DNA of 21,384 bases from a virus. Below the pieces are notes generated by a model, which was not told where the DNA came from, ran no database searches, and worked only from the letters and a program-made list of their open reading frames with translations. The position numbers and the translations under genes are program-made. Positions 11,634 to 20,224 of this stretch are shown piece after piece (position 1 is the first letter of the stretch; each line of letters opens with the position of its first letter). The DNA lies in the IMG/VR virus record IMGVR_UViG_3300040807_000560, positions 1 through 21,384 of that record, one strand, 5' to 3'.

Positions 11634-12016
11634 TCTCAGAAGCTGAATCACCAGCAGTTAAATTAGTACAAGTATTAAGAACAGTAATAGCCAGCGCGGA
11701 CCAAAATGGTCACGCTGTCTTTTTACATTTTGATACCCCTACACAACAAAATATAAAAAACGGTGCAAAAAATTTAGACCTTAACAAGCTAATGCAGAAT
11801 GTTGGCTCCGAACAGTTTGATTTTGGAACATTTAAAGCAGCATATGATACTGATGCTAGAGTTAAAGCTATGGTTAAAAACTTTAGTAAGTATGGTATAG
11901 AGCCTAAAACTAAAAACGAATTAGAAGGTGATGAGGAAGTAAACACATCACAAGGCGGCGATGCAGTAGGACAAATGGCAAAATCGGCTACAGACCTTGG
12001 AGACAATCTTAGTTAA
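11627..12016 (+). CDS. -1 frame continuation of the large acidic protein
   Basis: After a -1 slip at A_AAA_AAG, translation continues for 129 codons (VLVSEAESPAVKLVQVLRTV onward) to a TAA at 12014-12016. This frame is open from 11597 and has no ATG, GTG or TTG before the ATG at 11792, yet the residues before that ATG look like normal protein (HAVFLHFDTP and so on). Independent initiation could therefore give only the last 74 residues. The fusion would be 547 residues. The segment holds DFGTFKAAYDTDARVKAMVK and an acidic, Gly/Gln-rich end. The TAA overlaps the next ATG. Confidence 0.6.
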   Translation, partial: VLVSEAESPAVKLVQVLRTVIASADQNGHAVFLHFDTPTQQNIKNGAKNLDLNKLMQNVGSEQFDFGTFKAAYDTDARVKAMVKNFSKYGIEPKTKNELEGDEEVNTSQGGDAVGQMAKSATDLGDNLS

Positions 12017-12651
12017 TGCAACTTCAGAACTTATATCCTAAGTTTACTAAGCATCCATATCTGACCAACCCTATACCTAGACACCAAATAGAAACACTAC
12101 CATTCAAAGACTTTGACAAAGATGGTTACGAAGTACCTACTCCCCTAGAACATCTACATTATGAAGCAAACGGTGTTGAACTAAACAGAGAAATACAATA
12201 CCATATTGCGCCTGTGCAAGAATGGTACACTGATGTAGAACAAAGTGAACACGGACTAGTATTAGATCACTGTATGCTGTTAACTCGTTATGCGTTTGCC
12301 GACGAAGCAAGAGAACAAATACAAGAAGTTTGTAATACTAGTCGTCCTATATTACAAAAGCTACTAAACATTAAACCTAAGTGGGGTATTGACTTTTCGT
12401 TAGACTATGTAACACACGACATAGTAATGGAAGTAATACATATAGAACAAGACTTTGATAACATTGAAGAAGCAGAAGCTGCAAAAGAACGTTTAGAAAA
12501 CATCATAGATAACACAGACTGGTTTGACGGAGCAATGCGTCTATATCAGCTCAAAGACGAATGGATTAATTTATCATCAGATGACCATTCAGATTATAAA
12601 GCACAGTTCTTTGGATGGGAACGTGCTTTTGATAATAAAAAAGTTTTTTAA
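12016..12651 (+). CDS. Conserved phage protein, unknown
   Basis: The product has 211 residues, acidic and rich in aromatic residues. After a Pro-rich start (YPKFTKHPYLTNPIPRHQ) it is largely helical, with a central DHCMLLTRYAFADEAREQIQ segment and a later HIEQDFDNIEEAEAAKERLE helix. The ATG shares a base with the stop of the -1 frame extension. No enzyme motif, signal peptide or membrane helix is seen. A run of A and a sigma70 promoter for the next gene follow its stop. Confidence 0.7.
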   Translation: MQLQNLYPKFTKHPYLTNPIPRHQIETLPFKDFDKDGYEVPTPLEHLHYEANGVELNREIQYHIAPVQEWYTDVEQSEHGLVLDHCMLLTRYAFADEAREQIQEVCNTSRPILQKLLNIKPKWGIDFSLDYVTHDIVMEVIHIEQDFDNIEEAEAAKERLENIIDNTDWFDGAMRLYQLKDEWINLSSDDHSDYKAQFFGWERAFDNKKVF

Positions 12652-12658
12652 AAAAAGG

Positions 12659-12687
12659 TTGACAAACATGCCAGACCCTATTATAAT
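12659..12687 (+). promoter_or_regulatory. Consensus sigma70 promoter for the nuclease gene
   Basis: TTGACA (12659-12664), a 17-base spacer and TATAAT (12682-12687) match the bacterial consensus exactly. The start at 12714 lies about 20 bases after the expected +1. This implies early transcription by host polymerase. Confidence 0.85.
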
Positions 12688-12713
12688 ATAAAGAATTAAA
12701 TAGGAAAAACGTT

Positions 12714-13394
12714 TTGACATTAATTTTAAATAGGTATGATTACCAACCCATCTCACGAAAACAAATAAACGGCAAAAGACTTTACGAAACACCTGACGGC
12801 AATGCTGTTGCAAGTGTTACAACTATCCTCGACGCTACTAAAGATAAGACACATCTTATTGCTTGGAAGAAACGTGTAGGCGAACAAAAAGCACAAGAGA
12901 TTGTAACTGAAGCAGCAGGTGTAGGTACACGTATGCACAAGTACCTTGAAGACTACATTGACACAGGCGAGTGGCCACAACCTGGCAGTAATCCATATGC
13001 TCAACAAGCACATAGTATGGCAGAGCAGATTCGTAATAATGCTATGGTAGATGTAGACGAAATATGGGGATCTGAAGTTAATTTGTATATGCCTAACATG
13101 TATGCAGGCACAACTGACTTGGTAGGACAGTACAAAGGCCAGCCCTCAATCATGGACTTTAAACAAACAAACAAGCCTAAGAAAGTAGAATGGGTAGTTG
13201 ATTACTTCCTACAACTTGTCGCATATGCAGAAGCACATAATGAAATCTATGGCACAGAGATACGCGAAGGACATGTGTTTATGTGCAGTCGTGCAGGAGA
13301 ATATCAGCAGTTTGATATTTGGCCAGACGAGTATGATGAATGGCGCAACGAATGGTACGAACGAGTGTATAAGTATTACGAAAAGAATGGATAA
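12714..13394 (+). CDS. PD-(D/E)XK nuclease, RecB/Cas4-like
   Basis: The product has 226 residues from a TTG start with AGGA 8 bases upstream; no in-frame ATG is near. The conserved residues of RecB-type nucleases occur in order: H75 in GTRMHKYLED, D135 in GTTDLVG, D148-x-K150 in IMDFKQTNK, and QLVAY (167-171). Such enzymes cut or trim DNA using Mg2+ ions. Related exonucleases occur in T4-like cyanophages. An early sigma70 promoter fits a role in host DNA breakdown or phage recombination. The PSVTTIL-like SVTTILDATKD segment near residues 34-44 also fits that family. Confidence 0.85.
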   Translation: MTLILNRYDYQPISRKQINGKRLYETPDGNAVASVTTILDATKDKTHLIAWKKRVGEQKAQEIVTEAAGVGTRMHKYLEDYIDTGEWPQPGSNPYAQQAHSMAEQIRNNAMVDVDEIWGSEVNLYMPNMYAGTTDLVGQYKGQPSIMDFKQTNKPKKVEWVVDYFLQLVAYAEAHNEIYGTEIREGHVFMCSRAGEYQQFDIWPDEYDEWRNEWYERVYKYYEKNG

Positions 13395-13463
13395 CTTACT
13401 AGTTGCCAAACGATCGTTCACACTTAAATCAAAAAGGACATAACGAATTAGCTTCTCTAGTGC

Positions 13464-13470
13464 ATAAATA
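13464..13470 (+). promoter_or_regulatory. Late promoter ATAAATA before the tailspike gene
   Basis: The motif lies 34 bases before the GTG start and predicts a leader of about 29 bases with AGGAG. No hairpin is seen at +1. The 110 bases between the nuclease stop and this gene hold nothing else I can support. Confidence 0.6.
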
Positions 13471-13504
13471 CATTAACTAACTAACAAATGCGTAGGAGAA
13501 CAAT

Positions 13505-15451
13505 GTGGCTGTAGTACAGATATCAAGAATACAGATTCGTAGAGGTCAAAAGAATCAAGGAACAGGTTTACCGCAATTATCAAGTGGCGAACTAGGCTGG
13601 GCAATTGATACCCAAGAACTATTCATAGGTAACGGCAGCGTTGCAGAAGGTGCACCGCAGGTTGGTAACACAAAAGTTATTACTGAGCACGATGATCTTT
13701 TTACACTAGCTGATTCTTATATCTATCGTAACGGTGATGGTTCTATAGTAACAGGCATTGATGCCGTTAACCCGGTAGAAAGAAGTTTACAAGACAGGTT
13801 AGATGATATTGTAAGTGTTCGTGCATTTGGACTTACAGGTGAATCATCACAAGACGCAACAGTACTTCTACAACGTGCAATAGACCAATTATTTTTAAAT
13901 TCAGGTAGTGAGCTAAGTGTTTCTAAAAGAGTAAAACTAGTTATTGAACCTGGAACATATACAATTAACGATACTATTAAAGTACCTCCTTATGCTACAA
14001 TTATTGGAGCAGGTTCTGACAAAACATTTATACGTCAACTTAATACAAATAGAGCTGTAATGCAAACAGTTAGCGATGAAAGTATTCCAGGAGGTTATAT
14101 ATTTGATGGAGAATATGCCACTCAACCAAGAAAGATTAAACTAGAAGGAATGACACTTTCTGTTTCAGGTGGTTCAAAAGGTTTGGTATTAAGTAGTTGC
14201 AGAGACAGCAATTTTAATGACATTAAAGTAGTTGGCAATTGGACTATAGGATCGTTAGTGCCAACAGATACAACAACTACATATGATATCGCATTAAGTT
14301 TAGATAGTAAGAATGGTGGTGTTGAAACAGCAAATAACAAATTTAACAACTGTTCTTTTGAAAATTTTGGCTACGGTATAGTATCAAACTGGGACATTGA
14401 CGATAACCATTTTAGTAATTGTAAGTTTTCTAGTTTAGGTTATGGTGTTATGTTTGGTAAAGACATGATTATTGATAGTCTTCCTGCAAACGGAACTGCA
14501 TATGGTCCTAGAAATAATACATTTGAATCATGTATTTTTAAAGATACTGTTTATCAAGCAATTAAGATTGATCAAGGCTTCAATAACATTAGTAAAGAAA
14601 ATAAATTTTATACATGTGGCAACAACGGCGGTGCAGATGATCAACCCGAAACTGCTGTTATTTCAGTTAATACACTAAGCAATAAAAGTATAAACGATTT
14701 CTTTTCAAGAACTAAAATTTTATCTTACAGTCAAGGATTTATTAGACAAAGTTCTGCAACATTGGTTGCTGGAGGCCTTTCAGTAATTGTACCAAGTACT
14801 GACGATATCAAACCTGGACAACTTATAATTAAGAAAACAGGAGTTGGTGAATTTGGATTTACAACTGAAGATAATATTTTTACTCCAGAACTTGATAATG
14901 ACATTACAGTCACAGCACGAGTTGACCAAGTAATTAGTCCTACAGAATTTACAGTTACAATTCCACATCTAGCAAGTGGTGCTGTAACTTTTGAACTAGT
15001 ATCACCTGTAATTGAAGATGTACCTTATATACCAGAAGTAGAAGGTCCGGTTAATTATGAATGGGGATACGAACACAAAGTAACTATTCTTGACGGTGAC
15101 AACAACACACTATTTAGACTTCCAAAAATAGCAAACCAAAGTTTTGTTATTGATTACACATCATTGTCGGAACAAGGTTACAATGGTATGCGCTCTGGCA
15201 CCTTGCAAGTTGTTGTAAATGCTTTACAAGACGGAGCAATTGGAACACCAGCAGTAATAGTTTCGGATGATTATGATTACTTAGGTGACGATTTATATCT
15301 TGACACAATTTCTTTTGATGCTATACTAGATAATGTAGGCAATAGTCAAGATTTAAACACAATTATAATTAAGTCTAATGCTAGTGGAATGCCTACAGAG
15401 GCAAGAAGCAAATTTAAATTTAGAGTTAAAACAAAACAAACTGTGTTATAA
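13505..15451 (+). CDS. Tailspike/tail fibre protein with pectate-lyase-like beta-helix
   Basis: The product has 648 residues from a GTG start 6 bases after AGGAG; the overlapping ATG reads into a stop within four codons. Residues 1-45 (VQISRIQIRRGQ, LSSGELGWAIDTQELFIGNG) match the N-terminal attachment segment of many marine T4-like fibres. From about 115 (DATVLLQRAIDQL) to about 420, repeated short strands with Asn/Gly turns form a parallel beta-helix as in pectate-lyase-type tailspikes. Two beta domains follow. Such proteins bind and may cut surface polysaccharide. No catalytic residues can be fixed by eye. A late promoter drives it. The next gene starts right after its stop. Confidence 0.85.
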   Translation: MAVVQISRIQIRRGQKNQGTGLPQLSSGELGWAIDTQELFIGNGSVAEGAPQVGNTKVITEHDDLFTLADSYIYRNGDGSIVTGIDAVNPVERSLQDRLDDIVSVRAFGLTGESSQDATVLLQRAIDQLFLNSGSELSVSKRVKLVIEPGTYTINDTIKVPPYATIIGAGSDKTFIRQLNTNRAVMQTVSDESIPGGYIFDGEYATQPRKIKLEGMTLSVSGGSKGLVLSSCRDSNFNDIKVVGNWTIGSLVPTDTTTTYDIALSLDSKNGGVETANNKFNNCSFENFGYGIVSNWDIDDNHFSNCKFSSLGYGVMFGKDMIIDSLPANGTAYGPRNNTFESCIFKDTVYQAIKIDQGFNNISKENKFYTCGNNGGADDQPETAVISVNTLSNKSINDFFSRTKILSYSQGFIRQSSATLVAGGLSVIVPSTDDIKPGQLIIKKTGVGEFGFTTEDNIFTPELDNDITVTARVDQVISPTEFTVTIPHLASGAVTFELVSPVIEDVPYIPEVEGPVNYEWGYEHKVTILDGDNNTLFRLPKIANQSFVIDYTSLSEQGYNGMRSGTLQVVVNALQDGAIGTPAVIVSDDYDYLGDDLYLDTISFDAILDNVGNSQDLNTIIIKSNASGMPTEARSKFKFRVKTKQTVL

Positions 15452-15874
15452 ATGTTCCATAAGAACTATGAACAAAGATTAGAAACCTGGAGTTGTCTTC
15501 GGCAGTCTTTAGAGTCTTCCAACGATGCTTTTCAAGAAGTAATAGACTTCTATAGGCAAGCACCTCGTGCAAGCATACACACTGATCCATGGTCACAAGA
15601 GATGTGGCCAAATCCTTGGGAGTTAATTTATGAGAATCAGTATGACGACTTCTGTACCGTGCTAGGCATGTGTTATTCATTACAGTTAACAGATCGCTTT
15701 AAGGGGTCTAAATTTGAGATACATATCTGTACAATAAGCAGTTTAAGTTATTTGTATCTACTTTTTGTCGACGATTATGTATTAAATTATGACGAAGGCA
15801 AGGTAGTGATGAAAGAAGATTTGCCACTAGAAGTGCAGTCGCAAACGGTATATACCATGCCTGAGCTGCACTAA
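15452..15874 (+). CDS. Conserved partner of tail fibre genes, unknown
   Basis: This 140-residue acidic and aromatic protein starts MFHKNYEQRLETWSCLRQSL and contains TDPWSQEMWPNPWELIYENQ, a Trp-rich stretch that I associate with a conserved T4-like marine phage protein next to fibre genes. The ATG follows the tailspike stop with no gap, so the two are co-translated. A fibre assembly helper or attachment protein is possible. The sequence has no signal peptide or clear enzyme motif. Confidence 0.75.
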   Translation: MFHKNYEQRLETWSCLRQSLESSNDAFQEVIDFYRQAPRASIHTDPWSQEMWPNPWELIYENQYDDFCTVLGMCYSLQLTDRFKGSKFEIHICTISSLSYLYLLFVDDYVLNYDEGKVVMKEDLPLEVQSQTVYTMPELH

Positions 15875-15877
15875 ATA
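15871..15877 (+). promoter_or_regulatory. Possible late motif CTAAATA before nrdA
   Basis: The motif overlaps the stop of the previous gene and lies 36 bases before the preferred nrdA start. No hairpin or sigma70 promoter was found here, so it may be chance. Confidence 0.3.
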
Positions 15878-15912
15878 TCAAACTATTAAAAAGAATTATG
15901 GAGAAAAAAAGT

Positions 15913-18225
15913 ATGTCAAACGGTATTTACATCGTAAAGCGAAATGGTTCAAAGGAACCAATTAACATTAATAAAATTCACAAAGTTGTAGAATTTGCAT
16001 GTGAAGGGTTAGCAGGTGTAAGTAGTAGCCAAATTGAAATGAATGCTAATTTACAATTTTACGATGGCATGAGTACCGAAGAAATCCAAGAAGTTCTAGT
16101 TAGAAGTGCAAACGATCTTATTTCATTAGACGCTCCAAACTATCAGTTTGCAGCCGCAAGGTTGCTTTCGTATGGAGTTAATAAACAAGTTTTTGGAGCA
16201 TACGAGCCTGTTAGTCTACGCAACATGATTGAAAAAAATATTGAGCGCGGTGTTTATGATCCTGAAGTTTTAGAAAAATATACAGAAGAAGAAATTGAAC
16301 GCCTTGATTCATATATCCATCACAAACGTGATGAGAATTTTACCTACGCAGGTCTACGTCAAGTTGTAGACAAATATCTTTGTCAAGACAGATCTAGCGG
16401 TGAAATATTTGAAACACCACAGTTTATGTATATGATGATTGCTGCAACATTATTTGCAAACTATCCAAAAGAAGATCGTATGCATTATGTAAGGAGATAC
16501 TATGACTCGACCTCCCTTTTTAAAATCAATATCCCAACGCCAGTCATGGCCGGTGTCCGTACACCTGTTAGACAGTTTGCTTCGTGCGTCCTTGTTGACA
16601 GTGACGACACCCTTGATAGTATCTTCGCATCTGATATGTCAATTGGCCGCTACACAGCGCAAAGAGCAGGAATTGGCATCAACGCAGGACGAATTCGCGG
16701 AGTAAACTCAAAGATTAGAGGCGGAGAAGTAGCACACACAGGTATTGTTCCGTTTCTAAAGAAGTTTGAAGCAACTGTAAGATGTTGCACACAAAATGGT
16801 GTACGTGGCGGTTCGGCTACAACACACTTCCCGTTTTGGCATCAAGAAATTGAAGACATCCTAGTACTAAAGAATAACAAAGGTACAGAAGATAATCGTG
16901 TACGTAAGCTAGACTATTCAATTCAACTTAACAAAACAATGTATGAAAGGTTGTTGAGTGGTGGAGAAATTACTCTTTTCTCGCCACATGATGTTCCTGG
17001 TCTGTACGAAGCATATTTTGGCGATCCAGCAGTGTTCCAAGAGCTATATGAAAAGTATGAACGTGCTACAAGCATTAAGAAAAAGAAAATTGATGCAATG
17101 GATTTGTTCTCAGCACTGATCAAAGAACGTGCTGAAACAGGGCGTATTTACATTATGAATGTTGATCATTGCAATACACATAGTTCATTCAAAGACACTG
17201 TATACATGAGTAACTTGTGTCAAGAAATTACATTACCTACAAAGCCACTTAATCACATTGACGACGAAGAAGGTGAAATTGCATTATGTATCCTTTCAGC
17301 AATTAACGTAGGTGTTATTAAAGAACTTGATGACCTAGAAGAATTATGCGATTTAGCAGTTCGTGCTTTAGAAGAAATTATTGATTACCAACGCTATCCA
17401 ATTAAAGCAGCTGAAAAGTCAACTAAAGCAAGACGTTCATTAGGTGTAGGCTATATTGGATTAGCACACTTTTTAGCAAGACAAAAAGTTAAGTACGATG
17501 ATCCTCAAGCATGGACTTTAGTACACAATTTGACAGAAGCATTCCAATACTATCTACTAAAAGCAAGTAACACACTTGCTAAAGAACGCGGCGCATGTGA
17601 ATACTTTAGTCGCACTAAATACAGCGATGGCATCCTTCCTATTGATACATATAAGAAAGATGTTGACACTATTGTAAACACCGAGTTAAACTATGATTGG
17701 GATAGTCTCCGCAATGACATTAAGGAACACGGCCTCAGGCACTCAACTCTGTCAGCACAAATGCCATCGGAGAGCAGTTCCGTTGTGTCGAACGCAACAA
17801 ACGGAATTGAGCCTCCTAGAGGATACTTGTCCGTTAAGAAAAGCAAAAAAGGGCCTCTTAAGCAGATTGTTCCACAGTATCAAACTCTAAAGAACTATTA
17901 CACATTGCTTTGGGATATGCCAAGTAACGAAGGTTATATCAATACTGTAGCTGTAATGCAAAAGTTCTTTGATCAGGCTATTAGCGGTAACTGGTCATAC
18001 AATCCAACACACTTTGAGAACAACGAAGTTCCTATGAGTGTTATGTTACAAGATTTGTTAAACACTTATAAGTACGGATGGAAGACATCTTACTATCAAA
18101 ACACTTATGATTATAAAACAGATCCAAGTGAATTAGAAGAAGAAAAACCTCAAGCACAACTATCAGACGCTGGAGTACCTAATAGTACTCAAGATGACGA
18201 AATGTGCGAAGCATGTGCAATTTAG
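15913..18225 (+). CDS. nrdA: Ribonucleotide reductase class Ia, alpha subunit
   Basis: The chosen ATG has GGAG 9 bases upstream; an in-frame ATG at 15898 has none. The 770-residue protein reduces NDPs to dNDPs. An ATP-cone at about 1-90 suggests allosteric control. Catalytic residues are in place: C225 (ASCVLVD), N434, C436 and E438 in NLCQEI, C459 in ALCILSAIN, a YY pair in KNYYTLLW for radical transfer, and a C-terminal CEAC pair that is re-reduced by glutaredoxin. The pair to the neighbouring nrdB and glutaredoxin is complete. No intein or intron interrupts the frame. Confidence 0.95.
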   Translation: MSNGIYIVKRNGSKEPININKIHKVVEFACEGLAGVSSSQIEMNANLQFYDGMSTEEIQEVLVRSANDLISLDAPNYQFAAARLLSYGVNKQVFGAYEPVSLRNMIEKNIERGVYDPEVLEKYTEEEIERLDSYIHHKRDENFTYAGLRQVVDKYLCQDRSSGEIFETPQFMYMMIAATLFANYPKEDRMHYVRRYYDSTSLFKINIPTPVMAGVRTPVRQFASCVLVDSDDTLDSIFASDMSIGRYTAQRAGIGINAGRIRGVNSKIRGGEVAHTGIVPFLKKFEATVRCCTQNGVRGGSATTHFPFWHQEIEDILVLKNNKGTEDNRVRKLDYSIQLNKTMYERLLSGGEITLFSPHDVPGLYEAYFGDPAVFQELYEKYERATSIKKKKIDAMDLFSALIKERAETGRIYIMNVDHCNTHSSFKDTVYMSNLCQEITLPTKPLNHIDDEEGEIALCILSAINVGVIKELDDLEELCDLAVRALEEIIDYQRYPIKAAEKSTKARRSLGVGYIGLAHFLARQKVKYDDPQAWTLVHNLTEAFQYYLLKASNTLAKERGACEYFSRTKYSDGILPIDTYKKDVDTIVNTELNYDWDSLRNDIKEHGLRHSTLSAQMPSESSSVVSNATNGIEPPRGYLSVKKSKKGPLKQIVPQYQTLKNYYTLLWDMPSNEGYINTVAVMQKFFDQAISGNWSYNPTHFENNEVPMSVMLQDLLNTYKYGWKTSYYQNTYDYKTDPSELEEEKPQAQLSDAGVPNSTQDDEMCEACAI

Positions 18226-18228
18226 AGG

Positions 18229-18257
18229 TTGACAACTCTAAAGAGTTAGTGTATTAT
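18229..18257 (+). promoter_or_regulatory. Sigma70 promoter with palindromic spacer before nrdB
   Basis: TTGACA (18229-18234), 17 bases, TATTAT (18252-18257). The spacer begins with AACTCT, AA, AGAGTT (18234-18247), a perfect 6-base palindrome where a repressor could bind. Confidence 0.7.
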
Positions 18258-18282
18258 AAGAAACGTATTAAGGAAGATTAGA

Positions 18283-19386
18283 ATGGCTAAAACAGTATTC
18301 AACAAAGATAAAGTAGACTTTACTAAACAGAACATGTTTTTTGGAGCAGATCAGAACACACAGCGTTATGACACGTTTAAATTTCCCGTGTTTGACAAAC
18401 TCAATCAAACTATGCTTGGATACTTTTGGCGACCGGAAGAAGTAAGTTTGCAAAAAGATCGTGCAGACTTTCAAAACTTTCGTCCAGAGCAAAAGCACAT
18501 CTTTACTAGTAATTTAAAGTACCAAACATTATTAGACAGTGTGCAAGGACGTGGTCCTTGTTTAGCTTTCTTGCCTCATGTAAGTCTACCTGAGCTAGAA
18601 GGTTGTATTGTTACTTGGGACTTTTTTGAAACAATACATAGTCGTTCTTATACACACATCATGAAAAACGTTTATGCAGATCCTGCAGAAGTTTTTGACA
18701 CTATTCTTGATGATGAAAAGATTATTGCTCGTGCGCAAAGTGTTACTAAACACTATGATGCATTTAACGAAGCAGCAGATGCTTTTATGCATCGAGGCGA
18801 AGGCAATATGCACGAAGTCAAAAAGAAACTATACTTGGCAATGCAAACAGTAAATATCTTAGAAGGTTTGCGTTTCTATGTATCATTTGCTTGCACATTT
18901 GCTTTTGGAGAACTAAAGCTAATGGAAGGTAGTGCTAAGATTATTTCACTTATCGCTAGGGACGAAGCACAGCATTTGGCACTTAGTACACACATTCTTA
19001 AACTTTGGGCACAAGGCAAAGACGATCCAGAGATGGCTAAAGTTGCTAAAGAATGCGAAGAAGAAGTTTACGAACTATGGCGTGAATGTGTTGCAGAAGA
19101 AAAAGATTGGGCAGATTATTTGTTCAAAGACGGATCAATTATTGGTCTAAACGAAACACTGCTACATCAATATGTAGAATACATTGCTAACCGCAGACTT
19201 AAAGCACTAGGCATGAATGCTATCTTTGATGCACCAGTAAACACTAACCCGCTACCATGGACACAGCATTGGCTATCTAGCTCGGGCTTGCAAGTTGCAC
19301 CACAAGAAACAGAAGTCGAAAGCTATATCATAGGTGGCATTAAACAAGATGTTAATAAAGATTCACTTAAAGGATTCAGCTTATGA
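18283..19386 (+). CDS. nrdB: Ribonucleotide reductase class Ia, beta subunit
   Basis: This 367-residue subunit holds the di-iron tyrosyl radical cofactor. The metal ligands are D85, E116, H119, E194, E228 and H231, with the radical tyrosine Y123 in ETIHSRSY. The tail DSLKGFSL is like the NrdB C-terminus that docks into NrdA. AGGA lies 10 bases before the ATG. The gene has its own promoter 50 bases upstream. Its stop overlaps a 33-codon gene (ATGA) and the glutaredoxin gene follows, so one transcript can make the beta subunit and its reductant. No key residue is missing. Confidence 0.95.
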   Translation: MAKTVFNKDKVDFTKQNMFFGADQNTQRYDTFKFPVFDKLNQTMLGYFWRPEEVSLQKDRADFQNFRPEQKHIFTSNLKYQTLLDSVQGRGPCLAFLPHVSLPELEGCIVTWDFFETIHSRSYTHIMKNVYADPAEVFDTILDDEKIIARAQSVTKHYDAFNEAADAFMHRGEGNMHEVKKKLYLAMQTVNILEGLRFYVSFACTFAFGELKLMEGSAKIISLIARDEAQHLALSTHILKLWAQGKDDPEMAKVAKECEEEVYELWRECVAEEKDWADYLFKDGSIIGLNETLLHQYVEYIANRRLKALGMNAIFDAPVNTNPLPWTQHWLSSSGLQVAPQETEVESYIIGGIKQDVNKDSLKGFSL

Positions 19387-19484
19387 TTATGTTTATTAAA
19401 AAGTTATTTGGCAAACATATTGATTTGCCAAATGGCGTATTACACAGAGCACACACAACAAAATACGAGGACTTATGTCAATGA
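19383..19484 (+). CDS. 33-residue micro-protein between nrdB and glutaredoxin
   Basis: ATG at 19383 overlaps the nrdB stop (ATGA), has AAAGGA 8 bases upstream and opens 33 codons (MIMFIKKLFGKHIDLPNGVL and on). Its end overlaps the glutaredoxin start by 10 bases. The protein is basic with a short hydrophobic start. Both overlaps and the ribosome binding site favour translation, perhaps for coupling. I know no family. Confidence 0.5.
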   Translation: MIMFIKKLFGKHIDLPNGVLHRAHTTKYEDLCQ

Positions 19485-19738
19485 TTTTAATTTACGGAAA
19501 ACCAATGTGTCCATTTTGTGACAGGGCAAAATCTCTATGCGAACAGCGTGGGTTTGCTTATGAATACAAATCACTAGGCACAGATTACACAAAAGAAGAA
19601 CTATTAGAAACATTCCCAGGTGCTCGTACAGTGCCACAGATTGTTGTTAACGGAAACAAGGTAGGCGGCTATGAACAGTTTACCCAATACATTGACGAAA
19701 CAAATTATAACGGCACAGGACACACAGTAGGACATTAA
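19475..19738 (+). CDS. Glutaredoxin
   Basis: This 87-residue thioredoxin-fold protein has the active site CPFC (C12 and C15), the cis-proline loop TVPQI and the GGYEQF glutathione-binding segment. It transfers electrons from glutathione to the C-terminal cysteines of NrdA, which fits its place directly after the nrd genes. GAGG lies 5 bases before the ATG. The last ten residues (NGTGHTVGH) are extra and polar. The next gene starts one base after its stop. Confidence 0.92.
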   Translation: MSMILIYGKPMCPFCDRAKSLCEQRGFAYEYKSLGTDYTKEELLETFPGARTVPQIVVNGNKVGGYEQFTQYIDETNYNGTGHTVGH

Positions 19739-19739
19739 T

Positions 19740-20030
19740 ATGTTAATTGAATCACCGTACAAGATTGGAGACACAGTTTCATTTAAACTAACCTCCGGCG
19801 AAGAAATTGTAGCAAGACTTGAAGAAGAAACAGACAAGTCTTACACAGTAAAGAAACCAATGGTACTTATTGCTCAACAGCAAGGATTAGGTTTAGCACC
19901 TTTTATGTTTAGCGTAAGTCCAAGTGGCAAATTTGTATTACAATCTAATGCAGTTAGTTGTATTGCAAAAACAGAAGAAGAAATTGGAAAACAATATGTT
20001 TCCCAAACATCAGGCATAGCAATAGCTTAA
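19740..20030 (+). CDS. Sm-like (Hfq-type fold) small phage protein
   Basis: The product has 96 residues. GDTVSFKLTSGEEIVARLEE and YTVKKPMVLI match the two Sm motifs of short bent strands with a conserved Gly and Glu. It continues with QQGLGLAPFMFSVS, a segment I know from Sm-like proteins of marine and cyanophage origin, one of which has a solved structure. Sm proteins form rings that bind U- or A-rich RNA. A role in phage or host RNA handling is inferred. The gene begins next to the glutaredoxin stop and is probably translated with it. Confidence 0.75.
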   Translation: MLIESPYKIGDTVSFKLTSGEEIVARLEEETDKSYTVKKPMVLIAQQQGLGLAPFMFSVSPSGKFVLQSNAVSCIAKTEEEIGKQYVSQTSGIAIA

Positions 20031-20047
20031 ATTAAGGAGAAAAGGCA

Positions 20048-20224
20048 ATGAGTAATCACGAAGAAATTGTACAAGCGTACAACAACTATCTAGCAGAACA
20101 TGCAACCTTTGAAGAAAAAGGTGTCAAGGCGGCGGCAGCTAGAGCTCGTAAAGCACTTGGAGATTTAGGTAAGCTCACAAAAGAGCGCCGTAAAGAAATC
20201 CAGGATAAAAAGAACGCAATGTAA
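20048..20224 (+). CDS. 58-residue basic helical protein, histone-like composition
   Basis: ATG at 20048 with AAGGAG 8 bases upstream opens 58 codons. The first 25 residues are acidic (MSNHEEIVQAYNNYLAEHAT), and the rest is Lys/Arg/Ala-rich (GVKAAAARARKALGDLGKLT and on), as in small histone H1-like proteins and a conserved T4-like phage protein. DNA binding is likely from composition only. Its TAA overlaps the next ATG (TAATG). Confidence 0.7.
   Translation: MSNHEEIVQAYNNYLAEHATFEEKGVKAAAARARKALGDLGKLTKERRKEIQDKKNAM

Noticed and set aside
12725-12733. TAAATA followed by ATG inside the nuclease gene
   Set aside because: The ATG is out of frame with the nuclease and leads nowhere; TAAATA is expected by chance in AT-rich coding sequence.
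13387-13443. 18-codon frame MDNLLVAKRSFTLKSKRT overlapping the nuclease stop
   Set aside because: The overlap is phage-like but there is no good ribosome binding site and no following gene to couple to; left out for lack of support.
16502-16705. 67-residue frame inside nrdA
   Set aside because: It is a shadow frame within a conserved enzyme region.
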